A stretch of 64,000 nt of DNA from Coniferiporia sulphurascens (Eukaryota > Basidiomycota > Agaricomycetes > Hymenochaetales > Hymenochaetaceae): contig NBBA01000003.1 in NCBI GenBank assembly GCA_002794785.1, positions 1,922,001 to 1,986,000 of the forward strand, written 5' to 3'. A program made the position numbers and the translations under genes. The notes beneath the pieces are model-generated. The model saw only the letters and a list, made by a program, of their open reading frames with translations. It was not told the origin of the DNA and ran no database searches. Shown here piece after piece: positions 11,678-24,400 of this stretch (the first letter of the stretch is position 1; each line of letters opens with the position of its first letter).

Positions 11678-13051
11678 GCTAAGGCAGCGGAAGCGGGGCA
11701 GTGTATGGTTACACAAGGGATCGCCGAGTGTGATCGCCAGGAGCATGTGTGCCATGTGGGTGGCCTCTGTAGTTACCAAGTCATTTGGAAAAAACAACAG
11801 GCAGGAAATGGGAAACACCAGGCTTATGTGTCGCCGTTGCATGTGCATCCGACCGGATATTAGTCGCCAAAAAGCCATCCGAGTCGGTAGCTGCCTTCTT
11901 GGCACGTATATGTAGACAATCAGGAACCCGCGACTTCGATTATTCTTATTCGGGCTCATATGATTAAGCTTACATAAGCACTGGATCTGGAGAGAAGAGA
12001 AAAACTTGTGCGCTAACCCTCGCTTGGGGATGCAGCCGGTGAGCCGACAATTATATTGCCGCCTGGCGGCGATCAGGGCTAACCAATGGAAATGACCGGG
12101 GTGTTTTTTTCATTTTCATTTTCATTTTCGTGTTCATGTTCATGTTCATTTCTCATCCTTGTGCTTTTTGTAATGTCTCGGTATCACCACAGGGACCGGC
12201 GTCGGAGGCAGAATGCACGGCAAGACGGCGGCTGGGCGCGCACGCGAGCAAGGCAAACAACAAGGATCGATGGTTGTGGGATGAAGAGGCGGCGAGAAGA
12301 GCCCGACGTGAGACACTCCAAGCACGGCGGGACCGGCCGGACACTCAGCACGTCTTTACCGTTCAACTCGCAGATAAGAATCTCAACCCAGGATTGTCCA
12401 TGCTTTGTGCTGCTCTGCTCAATTTCAACAATGCATCATCCCGCGCAGCCTTTGCTGATTGAGTGGGCAGCGCCGCATGCGGCGGGGCAGTGTATTCGGG
12501 TTTGGTAGAGGGGCCGGTGCGCCAAGCTGAAACATCGGGACTGGCGACAACTCTCGCTCTCCCTAGGATCTCTGCAAAAAAAAAACAATTTGTGGGCCCG
12601 TACCGACGCTGCCGCTTCGTGCTCGGGCGGATCCCTGAAGAAGCTCATCATGACAATCCGTCCCTTTTGCCGACAGATCTCATCGTGTTCTGTACGTGTG
12701 CACCTCTCCCCGCGTTCATATATCAGAACAGGCGCGTCCTCCTCCGCCCTATCCTCCTCTCCCTCCCATCCCCCCTTGCACGGTCGTCGTTCCGCACTTT
12801 CTTCCCAAATCATGGACTTTTTCTTACTTTAATACTACTACTTCGTTTTATATTGTCCTTTGTTCCTGCCCTTCGCCGTCCCTCTTCACCGTACCCCCCC
12901 TGCAGCCCCCGACGCGTCCATTCTTGCGCTCGCAGCTTTGCCCCCCTCCTCATTCCGGCCCTACCTTACTCCACCCTCCCCGGACGCGGCGCCCCTTTGT
13001 ACTTCAACACCCATATCCTTATACGACACCTGCTCCTCTTCGCCCCTAGCC
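11678..13051. other. Intergenic region upstream of the Zn2Cys6 gene
   Basis: No conserved gene is seen. A run of TTCATT and TTCATG hexamers lies at about 12108-12152. From about 12700 the sequence becomes strongly C/T-rich (CCTCC, CCCTC words) up to the start codon at 13052, typical of fungal 5' untranslated and promoter DNA. The long open frame over 12463-13137 is a by-product of this C-rich composition. Confidence 0.5.
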
Positions 13052-15723
13052 ATGGCGCAGACTCCTTCAGACTCCGGTTCGGCGGGAAATCCAAATGTCC
13101 CCACTCTCGCCCGCGGAAAGGCTTGCTTACGGTGTAGGAAGCGCAAGATGGTGAGTGGCTCACTTCCTTTGCGGCTGTTGCCGCTAGCCGACGCTAACCG
13201 CTCCACCGATCGCTCGCCCCCTTCTCCCTTTTAGAGATGCGACGGCGCAAAACCCGCTTGCGCCCAGTGCGTGCGTGCACACAAGACAGACGTATGCGTG
13301 TACGATGATGGTCGCGGGAAGACGCGTACACAGGCGCTCCGCGAGAAGATCGCGCGCCTGGAGGAAGAGATCGCTCAGCTCCGCGATCCGGAGAGCACTG
13401 CGTCAATGCACTCGCAATCCATCTTCCTTCACGACCCGCACGCGCAGATGACCTCTCCGGGCGCAGTTTCAAGCACGTACACGGACTCGCGGCCCGCGAC
13501 ATCACAGGGCCGTGTCGGTGGGTCCTCCCCCACCCGCGGACTCGATTTTGACTCCTTTGAGCTGAGTCTGGTGGGTTCGACCGGCGAGAGGCCCTACAGT
13601 GGTGGAGTGCAGCGGTCTTCTACGCGGCCTTTGTCTGGGACATTCAGCAATGGCTGCGCTCGTCCGCATGCGAGGGCTCATAGGCGAACTTCGGCGGGTT
13701 GCTCATCCGCGGGGAGTTCTCCGCTCGGGTCCCCGTCACCCAGCAATGTGGATAGTGTCGCGTTATCAGTAAACGGGGCGGGAGCGTCGCCGTATAGCGC
13801 TTTCAATGGTGAGTGATTGGATGCGTTCGCCAAGCGGAACCTGAACTGATGATGATGATGATGGTGGTGGTGGCATTGGTGTTCTTGTTAATCATGATTG
13901 AAAGACTCGCTCAATTCTCCTCCTGTCAACTCTCCCGCTACCGGATATTCACTTCCCAGAGTCAGTGTATCAATTCCGCACACTTCTATTTATGCTAATC
14001 AAGGGTGTACTATTCTTCGGTACCTCCCAGACGCTTTCCCCTTCTGTGTTGACTCCGGCGCAGACTGAATCGGTTGAAGTGCCCCATGAGATCTGTCTTG
14101 CCCTGTACGTATCAGATCACAGTTACGATTGTTTATCCTTGAATTGGACATTCATCATTTTTCATCTTTGTTCGAATGTAGCTTTGATGTCTTTCTCGCC
14201 CATCGTCGTCAGGCCGGATTCGCGCTGCATGTCGAGCGCCTACGCACATCACTGGGATGTACTTCCTCTCAGTATAGTGGGGCGCAGACGGCGACGGGAA
14301 TCACTTCCGGCGCCCAACCACGCCACCCCGTCTTACTCAACGCGATGCTCCTTTGGGCGTCATTAATCATGCGCGGCTCTCCGCTCGACGCATATGAGCG
14401 AACATTCCTTGTCCGCACGCAGGCGGCGCTCGCTGACGCCCTCAACGTTTCGCAGTTCCAGACGCACACGCCAGCTGACCCCAGTGCTGGTGTCGCACCT
14501 GCGACTGCCGCGCTCGACGCCCTACAGGCATCCGTCCTCCTTGCGCGCTATTTCTTCGCGTGCGCACGTCTCACTGAAGCGTCCTACCACGCCAGCGCCG
14601 CTGCGGATCTCGCTGTGCAGTGTGGCCTCCATCAGCTGCGTGGCGGATTCTCGCTCGGGGTTTTCGGCTCCGACTTTGGCCCGGGTGTTTCCGGATATGA
14701 GTATGATGGTGGGCTGGGTATGTCGGCGTCCGCGCTGCACCTGTCTCCGCCTATGGACGCGGTCGAGCTTGGGGAGCGTATTGGCGTGTTTTGGCAAGTG
14801 TATGTCCTCGATCGTATGTTGAGCGTTGCGCTCAGGCGCCCGCCTTGTATCGTCGATGACGATTGCGTCGAGACGAGGATTGATACGCCGTGGCCGGAGG
14901 ATGTACAGGAATACGAAAATGTGAGCGTGCTCTGTCTATTGGCTCAATTTTGGCTCTCTCTGACACTCGATATTCACAGATTCCGATGGAGACTATACAG
15001 AGTTCTAGCACTCTCCGCATGTTCTTCCTCAACCAGGCCCGGCCTACTGGTGTTTCAGGCGGGTTTTCGCTCCTTGGCCTGCGCGTCAAAGCTGCTGCCT
15101 TGTACTCCGCCGCGGCACGCGCGGTGGCGAACTGGGGGCTCCGTTCCACTGGCTCCCAAGCCACGGGCACGTCTTCGCCCCAGATGGACTCTGCGGGTAT
15201 ATTCGGCGCGTTGGAGTACGCGCTCGTACGTTTTGCGGGAGCTCTGCTGCCTGCCCACCAACTTGGCGCGGCGCTGCCTGATGAGGACCGGCGGACGCAC
15301 GTCTGCGTGCACACGCTCATGCATGCGGCGGTTGTGCTGCTCAATGTGCGTTTTGCGCGTGCGGGCGAGCAGTCGAGCTTGGAGAAGTGCGTTAGGTCGG
15401 CTCGCGCGGCGGCGATGCTCATACGCCACTTGACTGATGCGGATTACGAATTCCTCGATCCGACGTTTGGTGTGGGTGTTATTTTTTTTTGCCATTTTTT
15501 TTGATTACCGAAAATTGTCGTGGTGCTTACGATTTGTGTGTTTTTCGTTTGTTTTGAACAGCCGTGCTGGACGACCATTGCTTCTGTGTTCAGCTTGGAG
15601 CAGGTGCAGACTTCTGCGGCGGTTTCTGGCTCGCAATCTGCAAACTGGGTCCCACAAGACCTTGACACGATCCTCACCGCTATGACACGCCTCGGCGCGC
15701 GCTTCCCCATCATGGGTATGTAG
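13052..15723 (+). CDS. Zn2Cys6 fungal transcription factor
   Basis: Proposed exons are 13052-13150, 13235-13808, 13960-14104, 14182-14920, 14980-15471 and 15562-15723. Joining exons 1 and 2 rebuilds a complete Zn2Cys6 DNA-binding cluster near residues 24-60: CLRCRKRKM, then RCDGAKPAC, then AQCVRAHKTDVC. A short basic and acidic helix follows (TQALREKIARLEEEIAQL), a likely dimerisation coiled coil. The C-terminal half matches the fungal-specific transcription factor domain: FLAHRRQAGFALHV, LLNAMLLWASLI, the Ala-rich helices and RIGVFWQVYVLDRML, then LRRPPCIVDDDC. The 3' end is uncertain: a GTATGT at 15716 could splice to 15858 and end at 15880 instead. The intron before exon 3 is the least certain. 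Target genes cannot be inferred. Confidence 0.88.
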
Positions 15724-15880
15724 CGACCTCCACCCTATTCCCATCCATCCACTATTAGATTCACGTGCTTTGAACTGTATCCCTGACTCTACCCTTTGTT
15801 TTTTTTTATTTGCCTCCTGTCTCCGTTCTCTTGATGGACCGGGTTTCCGAACAATAGCGTTCCAAATCTCGCTCCCGTGA

Positions 15881-17741
15881 TCACCCCTGCTTCCTTGCCC
15901 TGGGCGCTCACTCAGACTCATGTCATTGATGCGGCCGAATCAGATCCGAATTCCCCGAATCTCGAGACGAACGAAAATACAATGTTCACGTAAAACACAC
16001 GGAGGGGCGCGGCGGGGCGCTTCCGGCGGAGGAGCCCATTCCTTTGGACCCTTTTTCGCCGCTCAGTACCCGCTTGCCGTTTATCCCTTGCTTCTACCGA
16101 CCCTCCCGCATTGGATGTGGACTGGCCCTGGCGATGCACCCGAGACGGGGTGGTCCGAATCTAGATGCGCCCGGAACGAAGCAGTACCCACACCCCCGCT
16201 CACGCTTATTGACGTATCGGATTATCGACGACATAATTTTTTTATTTACTTTCTTCCTTTTATGATGGTAACAACTGAAACGGAAACTGTCAAACTGAAC
16301 GAGGAAACACGAGGGAAGGCCAGCCTGCGGACATGGACCTTTGGACAGTTACTCTGTGTTTCGGACACTTGACTTCTTCCGCTCCCCCCCCTTGTTTTGT
16401 TTTTCGTATGCCCATTTATCACGTCGGACTTAGTAGCACGGACTTTATCACTTCGGACACTTGTGGACATTCAAAAGGACACTAAAGGACTCTCCGGACA
16501 TGGACGTTCCGCTTTGCGCTCGGACGCTTATTAAACTTAACGAACTTTGGACTCTCCTCGGACTTACTGTATCCTTATTCACATTTTTCGCACTTTGCAT
16601 CCCCCCCCCCCCGTCCCCTACCCCTATTCGCTGTAGTCATACGTGTTTGCTGCTTTCCCACATTCGGACTAATTCATCGGGCTCGCCTTTAGCACTTTCG
16701 TTACGCTTTCATTCACACCCTGCTTTATATTTGTCGTTACAGCTGTTAATCCTTCCTCTCTTTCTACCTCCCTTACTTTAACATCCACCCCTTTTTTTAC
16801 GCCTGGCGCTTATATTCCCCCCCGCCACATGGATGGACTACGGACTTCGCAAGTTGCTTACCAGTACATTCTTTTCCCCCTGCCAGTCTTTGAGAGATCT
16901 CCCTTCAGTCGGAGTTTTTTTTTTCTTTTCTTCTTTCTTTAATATGGACTATGGACAAGAACAAATCGCCGCACTATTATTGTACTTTATCATGGACTTT
17001 GGATCTTTTCCTGGACACTTTATTATTAAAGACACTTGGACATTGGGGCGGATTAGCGATTAGCAATGCCATATTAATTTAATCGTGTTTTGATGTGCGT
17101 ACAGATAGGAAAAGAAATGTGATGACCAACGGATGTTGGAACACTTTGAAGTACCGACCATTGTTACTTGTTAGGCTCTGTTTTTTTTTCTGGCTTTGAT
17201 GATCGTTTGGTCATGGGAGATTCCTAAGGCGATGTGGCGCAGCCGCTGGCGACATACTACTCGGCTACGCGTGCAAACTTATTCGCATGTAGAATGCGTT
17301 TTGATGACCCTGCTGCTGTCTGGAATTTATTTAAGGACTTAGTGGAATATCGAGTTGGAGAAGCGAAGTGCAACTTGAAGCCCTGAGCCTGAGTGAATGC
17401 GACGCGCCTCCTAGTCCGCCAAGATTTTCAGTCCGACAACGCGCGTAATGCACGTGACCAAAAAGGGGCGCTGCCGTTCTCACGCATGTTAGATGCTCAA
17501 TCTTGTTTCTTACCACCATCACGTTTGACCTTTGCTTTGAGTTCTTCTGGCTTTATATCCGTCGGCTGCTCGAAAATTACTGGGGAAACTCGCGTTGCTT
17601 TTTACTGGGACTGTCTTTTGAGCGCCGGCTGGGTCTTTCTTCGTGGGATAGGGTATCCCCGTGACATTCTTGTTTCCTGAGCTGCTTTTTTGGAATCAAT
17701 ACTATTCGGTGATTACCTAGACGGGTTAGCAAGTCGAAACG
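15881..17741. other. Intergenic region with GGAC-rich tract
   Basis: No gene is recognised. From about 16290 to 17050 the plus strand is filled with irregularly spaced GGAC words (GGACTT, GGACAC, GGACAT), listed separately. The last 600 bases before the deacetylase start at 17742 are mixed and presumably hold its promoter. Confidence 0.5.
16290..17050 (+). repeat. Degenerate GGAC-word low-complexity tract
   Basis: Words such as GGACATGGAC, CGGACTTAG, CGGACACTTG, AAAGGACAC, TTTGGACTC and TATGGACTATGGAC recur dozens of times without a fixed period, against a T/C-rich background. There is no open frame in register with them. The tract sits downstream of the Zn2Cys6 gene and could belong to its 3' region or be an independent degenerate repeat. 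Confidence 0.6.
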
Positions 17742-20700
17742 ATGGCGTCCCTGTTAAATGCCGTAGCGAGTGGTGTCAGCGGTCTTATGAGAGTCGGCTC
17801 CCAGCCTTCTCCGCCGACTGAAGCTCCGAGAACGGCGTCAGAGGAAATAACTGCCGAACTCCCTTCTGAAGCGCAAGCGCAGGGTGTAACTCCCCCAGTC
17901 GAAGACCCCGCTCCCGAAGCTATGGACGTCGACAGCATCATCTCCAGTAATGACGTAAAAATACCCGAGCAGGAACGGCCACAGCCTACCGCTGGGCCAT
18001 CTAAAGCTCACGCACCTGGCCCGTCAACTGCAGTACGGGCTTCCTCTGTGCCTGTAGGCCTGGAGAAAGCGTACAGGTATCGTTTTGGATATGTATACGA
18101 TGATCGCATGCTGCTTCATTCACCGCTGGAGTTCCACCCGAGGCTCCTGCGCGCATTCGCGGCATTTACCAGAAATTACGTGATGCGGGCTGTCTCTCGC
18201 GCATGAGGCTCATCCCAATACGGACGGTCCGTAGGGTGGAAGCCCTACTCGTTCATAGTGAAGATCATTGGGAGAAAATTCAGATGATCGCTCGTGAATA
18301 AGTTTCCTTTTTTAATACACACTGATCACTCTTGTTTATTATATTCTTGTTGCACGCAGAAATGACGCCGGAAGAGGTCTCGCTATCCGAAGCCTACTAT
18401 GAGCATCTGTCTCTATATGTTTGTCCTAAGACTACTCTGGCCGCGCAGCTTAGCTGCGGCGGCGTTATTGAAGCCTCGCTCGCGGTAGCTCGCGGAGAGA
18501 TCGAGAAGTCTTTCGCAATAGTGCGCCCGCCGGGACATCATGCAGAGCCAGAAGAACACATGGGCTTCTGCTTTTTCAATAATGTTGCCGTGGCTGCGCG
18601 TGTCGTACAGCAACTTACACCCCTAAAGCGGATAATGATTCTTGACTGGTGCGTCCGATCGACTCTTAAAATTGTGCGAGGTGCGTGATGACGGTCACTT
18701 ATCTTTCTTCGAAATTCAGGGATGTGCACCATGGTTAGCAGCAGCCTTTGTGCTTACAATAGAAACCTTAGTAACTGGCTGGCAATTTTTCTTTATCCGC
18801 GTATTGCGGCTTCAGGCAATGGAACCCAACGCGCATTTCTCGATGACCCCAGCGTGTTATATGTGTCAATACATCGCTTTGATGGCGGCAAGTTTTATCC
18901 TTGCGGTCCGTTCGGGGAATGGACTCGTGTGGAGAGGGCGCTGGCGAAGGAACGTGAGTATCCAAATTTTGGGTTACCGTTTCTTTAGGGACACGCCCTC
19001 ACCCTTTCTCGCTACGGAATGCATCAGCTCCGTCAATATACCATGGCCGGAAAAGGGAATGGGCGACGCGGAGTACCTTCATGCGTTTATGAGAATTGTA
19101 ATGCCCATCGCGATGGAGTTTGCTCCAGAACTCGTCATCAGTAAGGGTGGATATATTTTACATCACTGTCTCCTAATTATTTTCCTTTTAGTCTCGGCTG
19201 GGTTTGACGCGGCAGACGGAGATGAGCTCGGGGAGTGCCATGTAACGCCCGCCGGTTATGCTCATATGACACATATGCTCTCCACGCTCGCCGGTGGGAA
19301 GCTTGTTGTCGCTCTAGAGGTTCGTTTTTACTTCTCTGCCTGTGGCTTCCGTCGTCTCTGAGACAAGGGGAAAATTCGGTGTGCCTTGCATAATGTTTAA
19401 TGTTGATCAGGGAGGGTACAACGTCGAGTCGATCTCGAATTCTGCACTTGCAGTGACTCGAGTGCTGTTGGGCGACGTGCCGCCCGAGCTAAAACCGCTT
19501 GTCGCTAATGAGACGGGGACTGAGACCGTGTGGGCGGTAGCGGCCTACCAAAGCCGCTATTGGAAAAGCATTGACCCGAAGGCATGCGAACCCAGGGAAG
19601 GTAAGTATCCCTCACGCTTCTTGCTTTCACACCCGCCTCCCGGGCGCACGCCAACGCTGGCGACGGCGGAGCCCTGTCTTATTACGATCTAATGGCGCCC
19701 GCTAAAACATTATGTTTGTTCCCCTAGAATATCCGGAGCAGACCGTCTCGATCCCTGGTGTGTATCAAGTTTTTAATCTGACCCCCACGTTTTCACACTG
19801 CCTCCATGCCACGTTAATTTTTTTGGGTGTTTCCCCTTTCTGTCTTCCCGCTGATGTGCGGACTTCGTGTTTTTACGAATTCTTGGCTAACCTTGGGCAA
19901 AACTAGAATTACTCAAGCTGCACCGCCAGGAGCATATGTATCAAAAGTACAAGATGGTAGAGATACCGCTTCTCGATACAGAGGTGGACGAAAGATTTCA
20001 ATCGCAGGTTCTTTGCACGTAAGCTCGGTGGTATTTCACCTACCCTACTGCACTGAATGCCCACGGAATAACATTAGGTATGATATGATGGAAAAGGAAA
20101 CTCTTGTGTTTCTTGTACACCAATTGTAAGGTTCTCCCTTATCACTTACGCGCCCTGTCCCCATGCCGCTATGGGCGTGATTGCTAATTTGTTCGTTTCG
20201 CAAAGCGGAAACCTTCGTGTCGAGCTTGCCGGTGCAATGACATGCGACGTGAAGCTTGAGTATTCTTACCTCGTGCGTGTCATCCCAAGGCTACTTTTCC
20301 GTAGCGAAAGCCTGTCTGATAATCTCTTATAGATTGACGTGACGAAGGACCTCGTCGAATGGGTGCGCGGGAAGGGTTTCTCGTATGTAGAAGTCAACAC
20401 GTACCCGCGACCTGCACAGCCCGATCACGTCAGTTATTCCTGTATCCACTTACAAATATGCGGCCTTATCCCACCCCCGTCCTTGTGCTTTACCCGCAGA
20501 AACGTAGCTGGTCGGAGCTGGCGCACGAAGTGGTGACCTACCTGTGGGACAATTACATCCAGTGAGTAGACTTGGGCGCAAAACCTTGCCGTTGCGCACA
20601 GCATCGGCTAAACCCGCTCTCTCTCAATCTACGCGCAAAATAGGTTGTCCGGTGCTTCGCAGATCATTCTAATTGGGCATGGACCTGGTTGCTCGGCTGT

Positions 20701-21291
20701 TATGGACCTCATGGCGGCAAAAGGTATGCGGTGTCTTCAGCAAGCCCTTTACCTCCATTCTTTCTGAGCGTTGTTTTTGCACCGCTAACACGTATTTTAA
20801 CACACCTCAGCAAGAAGCGTGATGAAGATGGTGAAGGCCGTGGTACTCGTGGTAGGAAGGGAAGACGTCCCGGAAATCCCGAAGGATGAGGACAATCTCC
20901 GATTGTGGTACATCAAAGTAAGCCTCCCCCTCTGCTTCTCTCAAGCAATGCGCTCCTGAACTTAATCGCGAACTTGCACAGCACTCCCTCGTAGCTGTCC
21001 CCGAGTCGCATCCATTTATGATAGAGGGAAGGAGGCGAAAGCGACACGGGAATATCGTAGGCTATGGTACGAAACCTTATTTACGGGATTCTCCCTGAGT
21101 GGATCGGCTTATGACCTAATCCCCCAACCCCAACAGATGAGGTGAAATCCGTGAAGCTTCTATCACGGGCGCTCCCAGAAATCAAGGCTTTCATCGAGAA
21201 GTCGTTAAGCGGTCCGACAGCTCCCCCACCCGCCCTGAATAGTCTTAAAGCAGCTATCGAGTCCACGCATATTTCCCCTGTCGTTCTTTAA
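17742..21291 (+). CDS. Class II histone deacetylase, Hda1-like, with Arb2-like C-terminus
   Basis: Predicted nuclear, zinc-dependent lysine deacetylase acting in gene silencing. About 16 exons can be read, among them 17742-18293, 18360-18648, 18720-18733, 18816-18953, 19028-19140, 19192-19319, 19411-19600 and 21137-21291. Catalytic landmarks are [42 protein letters not shown] (zinc-binding Asp and His), [10 protein letters not shown] (third zinc Asp) and GGYN. An N-terminal tail of about 100 residues is Pro/Ser/Glu-rich. The C-terminal part matches the Arb2-like domain of Hda1/Clr3 enzymes, including [19 protein letters not shown] and [11 protein letters not shown]. Two single-base frame breaks (near 18138 and 18930) stop a clean translation; each looks like one missing base, because the family sequence continues in the next frame. 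Start at 17742 fits the open frame and family layout. Confidence 0.88.
18720..18733 (+). other. 14-nt microexon of the deacetylase (zinc-site residues)
   Basis: The sequence GGATGTGCACCATG is preceded by TTCAG and followed by GTTAGC. Only by splicing it between TG at 18648 and GC at 18816 does the reading give W-DVHH-GNGT, the zinc-ligand motif of the family. The flanking introns are 71 and 82 nt. Confidence 0.85.
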
Positions 21292-21444
21292 TTCCTACTC
21301 TGAGCAACCGATATTTCTCCTAGTCATATCCCGTTTGATACCGATGTTAATCCATTTTGGCTAATCACGCAACCATTCACATCTAATGCGATGCTATCCA
21401 TTAGAGTATATATTCCGTTCAAGTCGGCTCCATTGTAGCGAGCA
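21292..21444. other. Convergent 3' intergenic gap
   Basis: Only about 150 bases separate the stop of the deacetylase (plus) from the stop of the amidohydrolase (minus). Their 3' untranslated regions probably meet or overlap. No distinct terminator motif is evident. Confidence 0.6.
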
Positions 21445-24400
21445 TTATACTTGAAAAAGGTCTACGACGCCCTTCCGTGGTGAAATGATACCGACGACCT
21501 TGCTCTCAAAGTCGAACATGTCGCCAGCCTCCGTTGCCACAAGGTCCGCGTGCTCAGCGATCAGCTCAAGCCCGAGAAGCTTCTCAAGGTTAGATGAAGC
21601 CAAGGCAAGAGCTTGAGTCTTTGTAATGCCCCCAGCAGCTTCTAAAGCGGCCTGTTATGACCGGCGGGAAAAGGCGAGAAAGGGATAGCGTAAAAATGGA
21701 AACAAGGGGAAAAGTCGCATCAGTAGGTAATTTCGAATAGGAACGGTAGTTGTGTTTTACATACCCATGCTGCGTCGAATCGAGTATTCCGGGCGCTCCA
21801 TGCCTCCTCGATGCCGATGCCTACAGTCACGTTGTGCGCAAAAAGCCGGGAAATCGCGCTGTCGCTCGTCAACGGTGGGCCGGGGAGTCTGCACCAACGT
21901 TGCGGAAGCCGTCAGTCTAGTCTCAAAATGGCGAGCAGTGCGCAGGGATCTCACATGCGGCGGTGCTCCCAGGTATATGGGAAGGGACGCGAGGGGACAA
22001 CAACGATGCCGACCTCCGCATCTGCAAGCTCCTTGGCAACTAGGTGCGCTTCTGCTGCACCGACAATCGTCATCTTCATGCGTGCGCCCGTCTTCCCCTC
22101 TACCTCCTTCTTCAGGTGCAGCAGTGTTGAGATGACGTCCGCACTCTGTGCTTCGACAACCAGCGTTGTCTTACCCTGTACGACAGGTCAGCAATTGAGG
22201 AAGCGATGGGTGAAGCCGGAGCCTACATCTGTGACGTCCTGGAACTGCGAAGCGGCCTCCCCATCTCCGACTTCAAGAAGGAGGCGGCGCAGTGTGGCGA
22301 TTTGCGTGCTAATGCTCGGAGATTTGCCCATGTGTCCGACGCTGACGTGGAGAGCCGCAATGTTTTGCACGAGAGCACCCTTCTCTAACTTGTGGGCCGC
22401 CCCAAGGCTAAATGCCACACTCAGTCCAGAGAGGAAGCCACGGTGCATGGGCGGGGTAATACCGACTGTCACGCCAGCGCGGTAGCCCAAACTTTTTACG
22501 AAAGATTTTCAGTGAAACCGTACAAATTGCAGAGAGGAAAAACTCACTAAGCGTCGCGCGTAGCAAAACGCAGGCCATCCGCCGCACGTATGAGGGAAGT
22601 GTCGCCTCCGGCGATGCTGGGCACGCCCTTCGTAAGTGGGTCATACACATATCCATCACCAGTTGACCCCTCTTGATCTATCTCTTGGAGGCCCAGCGGG
22701 GAACCGAAAGATACGAGACCAGGGGAGATTGCACCCCCTTTGAGATCAACATACTCCACACCTTCTGTGTTACGGAATGATGCGCAGACGTTCTGGACAC
22801 CCGCACACGCAATCTTGCCGTTTTGAGCCACAACGGTAGCAAGATTGTCGCCCTGCACGTCGAACACGCCAACGATGCCTTCTTCCCGCGCGGAGCGAGT
22901 GGTCATGCTCCTTACATTCGTGAATATGACAGTCCCAGCAGCGGACTTTTCCGGAGTGAGCGGCGGGAGACCCTCATACTTCACGGCATCTGTGGCCTCC
23001 TTGCTAAAGTCCGGCGTGCTGGGTGCCTTTTGAAGGCTCTCCGATTTGTGCACGGAAAATGGCGAAGTCAGCTGCGCGATGCCATCAATGAATACCTGCT
23101 TTGGTGTTGCACCAAGCGCAAGTGGGTGGGAGTCCCATATGACAAGATCTGTAGGACCCACATTAAGATATATATATATTTCTTTTCGGGGAGGGCGTAC
23201 CTGCGTCGTAACCCTCCTTAATAAAACCAATACGATGGTCCATACCCATCACCTGTGCAGGAGTCGTCGTGACAGCCGATAGGGCGATATTATCTGGCAG
23301 GCCATAGTAATGTGCCTGTTGAGCTTCGTATAGAAGATACCGGGAATTCTGGACCGGGTCTAAAGACCAGTCACTACGTGATCTTGAATACAACAACGAA
23401 AAGGGGTAAACGTACGATCGCTCTGCGGGACGCACGGTCAGCCGGGGAATGCACTTCGCATATATGTAGGACGTACTTTCATAACTACTTGGATTCCGTT
23501 ATCCGAAAGAATTTTCGGTGCAAACTCAGAACCACGGTACGCCTCGCGCTTGTACCGAGCGTTCGTCGCAAAGAGCGCAGATGCGGGCGCGTGGCCTGCA
23601 GGCTCAGTGAGCCTCTGTCGCTATGCAGTGGTGATAATAAATAAGCAGAGACAAACCATAAGCTTTTTTAAGAAGATCCGGGACGAGGTAAGTTTCATGA
23701 GCATGGTGGAACGCAGCTATAGGAAATTTAAACTCGTTCGTAAGCTAGGAAATGAAGCAGTCTCGATCAGCGATCCCGATGGTCTGTAAGTTCCGTGATA
23801 CGCACACGGACAAGGTCGTCCAAGTCGACCGCTTCGTAGCAATGGACCTGTACCTTGACTCGCCCTCTCAGAACGTCCACGAGAGCCTCCCACTGCAGGT
23901 CGTCGGGGAACTGGCCGAGGCCTTTCCATTCACCTGCAAGTGCCTTTTCGCAATACGAGTCCTGTTTTTCTTTAATTTGTCGCGCCTTGTCATACACTTC
24001 GCGGAACGCCCAGATGTTGTCCATGCGCGTGTTTCCGTACACCCCACGAGGGTTCTCGCCGCATGCGTGCCTGGGGGGTTGGAGTTTAGCAGAGAAAACC
24101 TATGTGGTTCGTTAAGGACTTACTTCATTTGGCGCCACCGTGGTGGAAGAGACCAGTCAATTGTACTGGAGCTATTGAGAGTGAAAGGCGGTTCGAGAAG
24201 CTTGGACGTGGGTGTGCGCTCGGCGGTATCGCGCAATTTAATCACGAACCCCTGGCCACCTGAAGTCAAATGATTCGTTTTAATAGCGTGTTAAAATGAG
24301 AAAATAAACAAGAAAAGGGAAAATATTTCTTGGTATCGCAATTGTTCAAAATCCCGACTCGCTTGCGTCCAACAAGTATACAGAATGTCGCAAAAAATAT

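Noticed and set aside
12463..13137. Open frame of 224 codons upstream of the Zn2Cys6 gene
   Set aside because: It lies in C-rich promoter or leader DNA, gives only low-complexity Pro/Ser/Leu protein, and overlaps the start of the real gene in another frame.
18130..18145. A hidden intron to explain the first deacetylase frame change
   Set aside because: The conserved sequence is continuous across the break (LEFHP then EAPARI), leaving no room for an intron with GT and AG ends.
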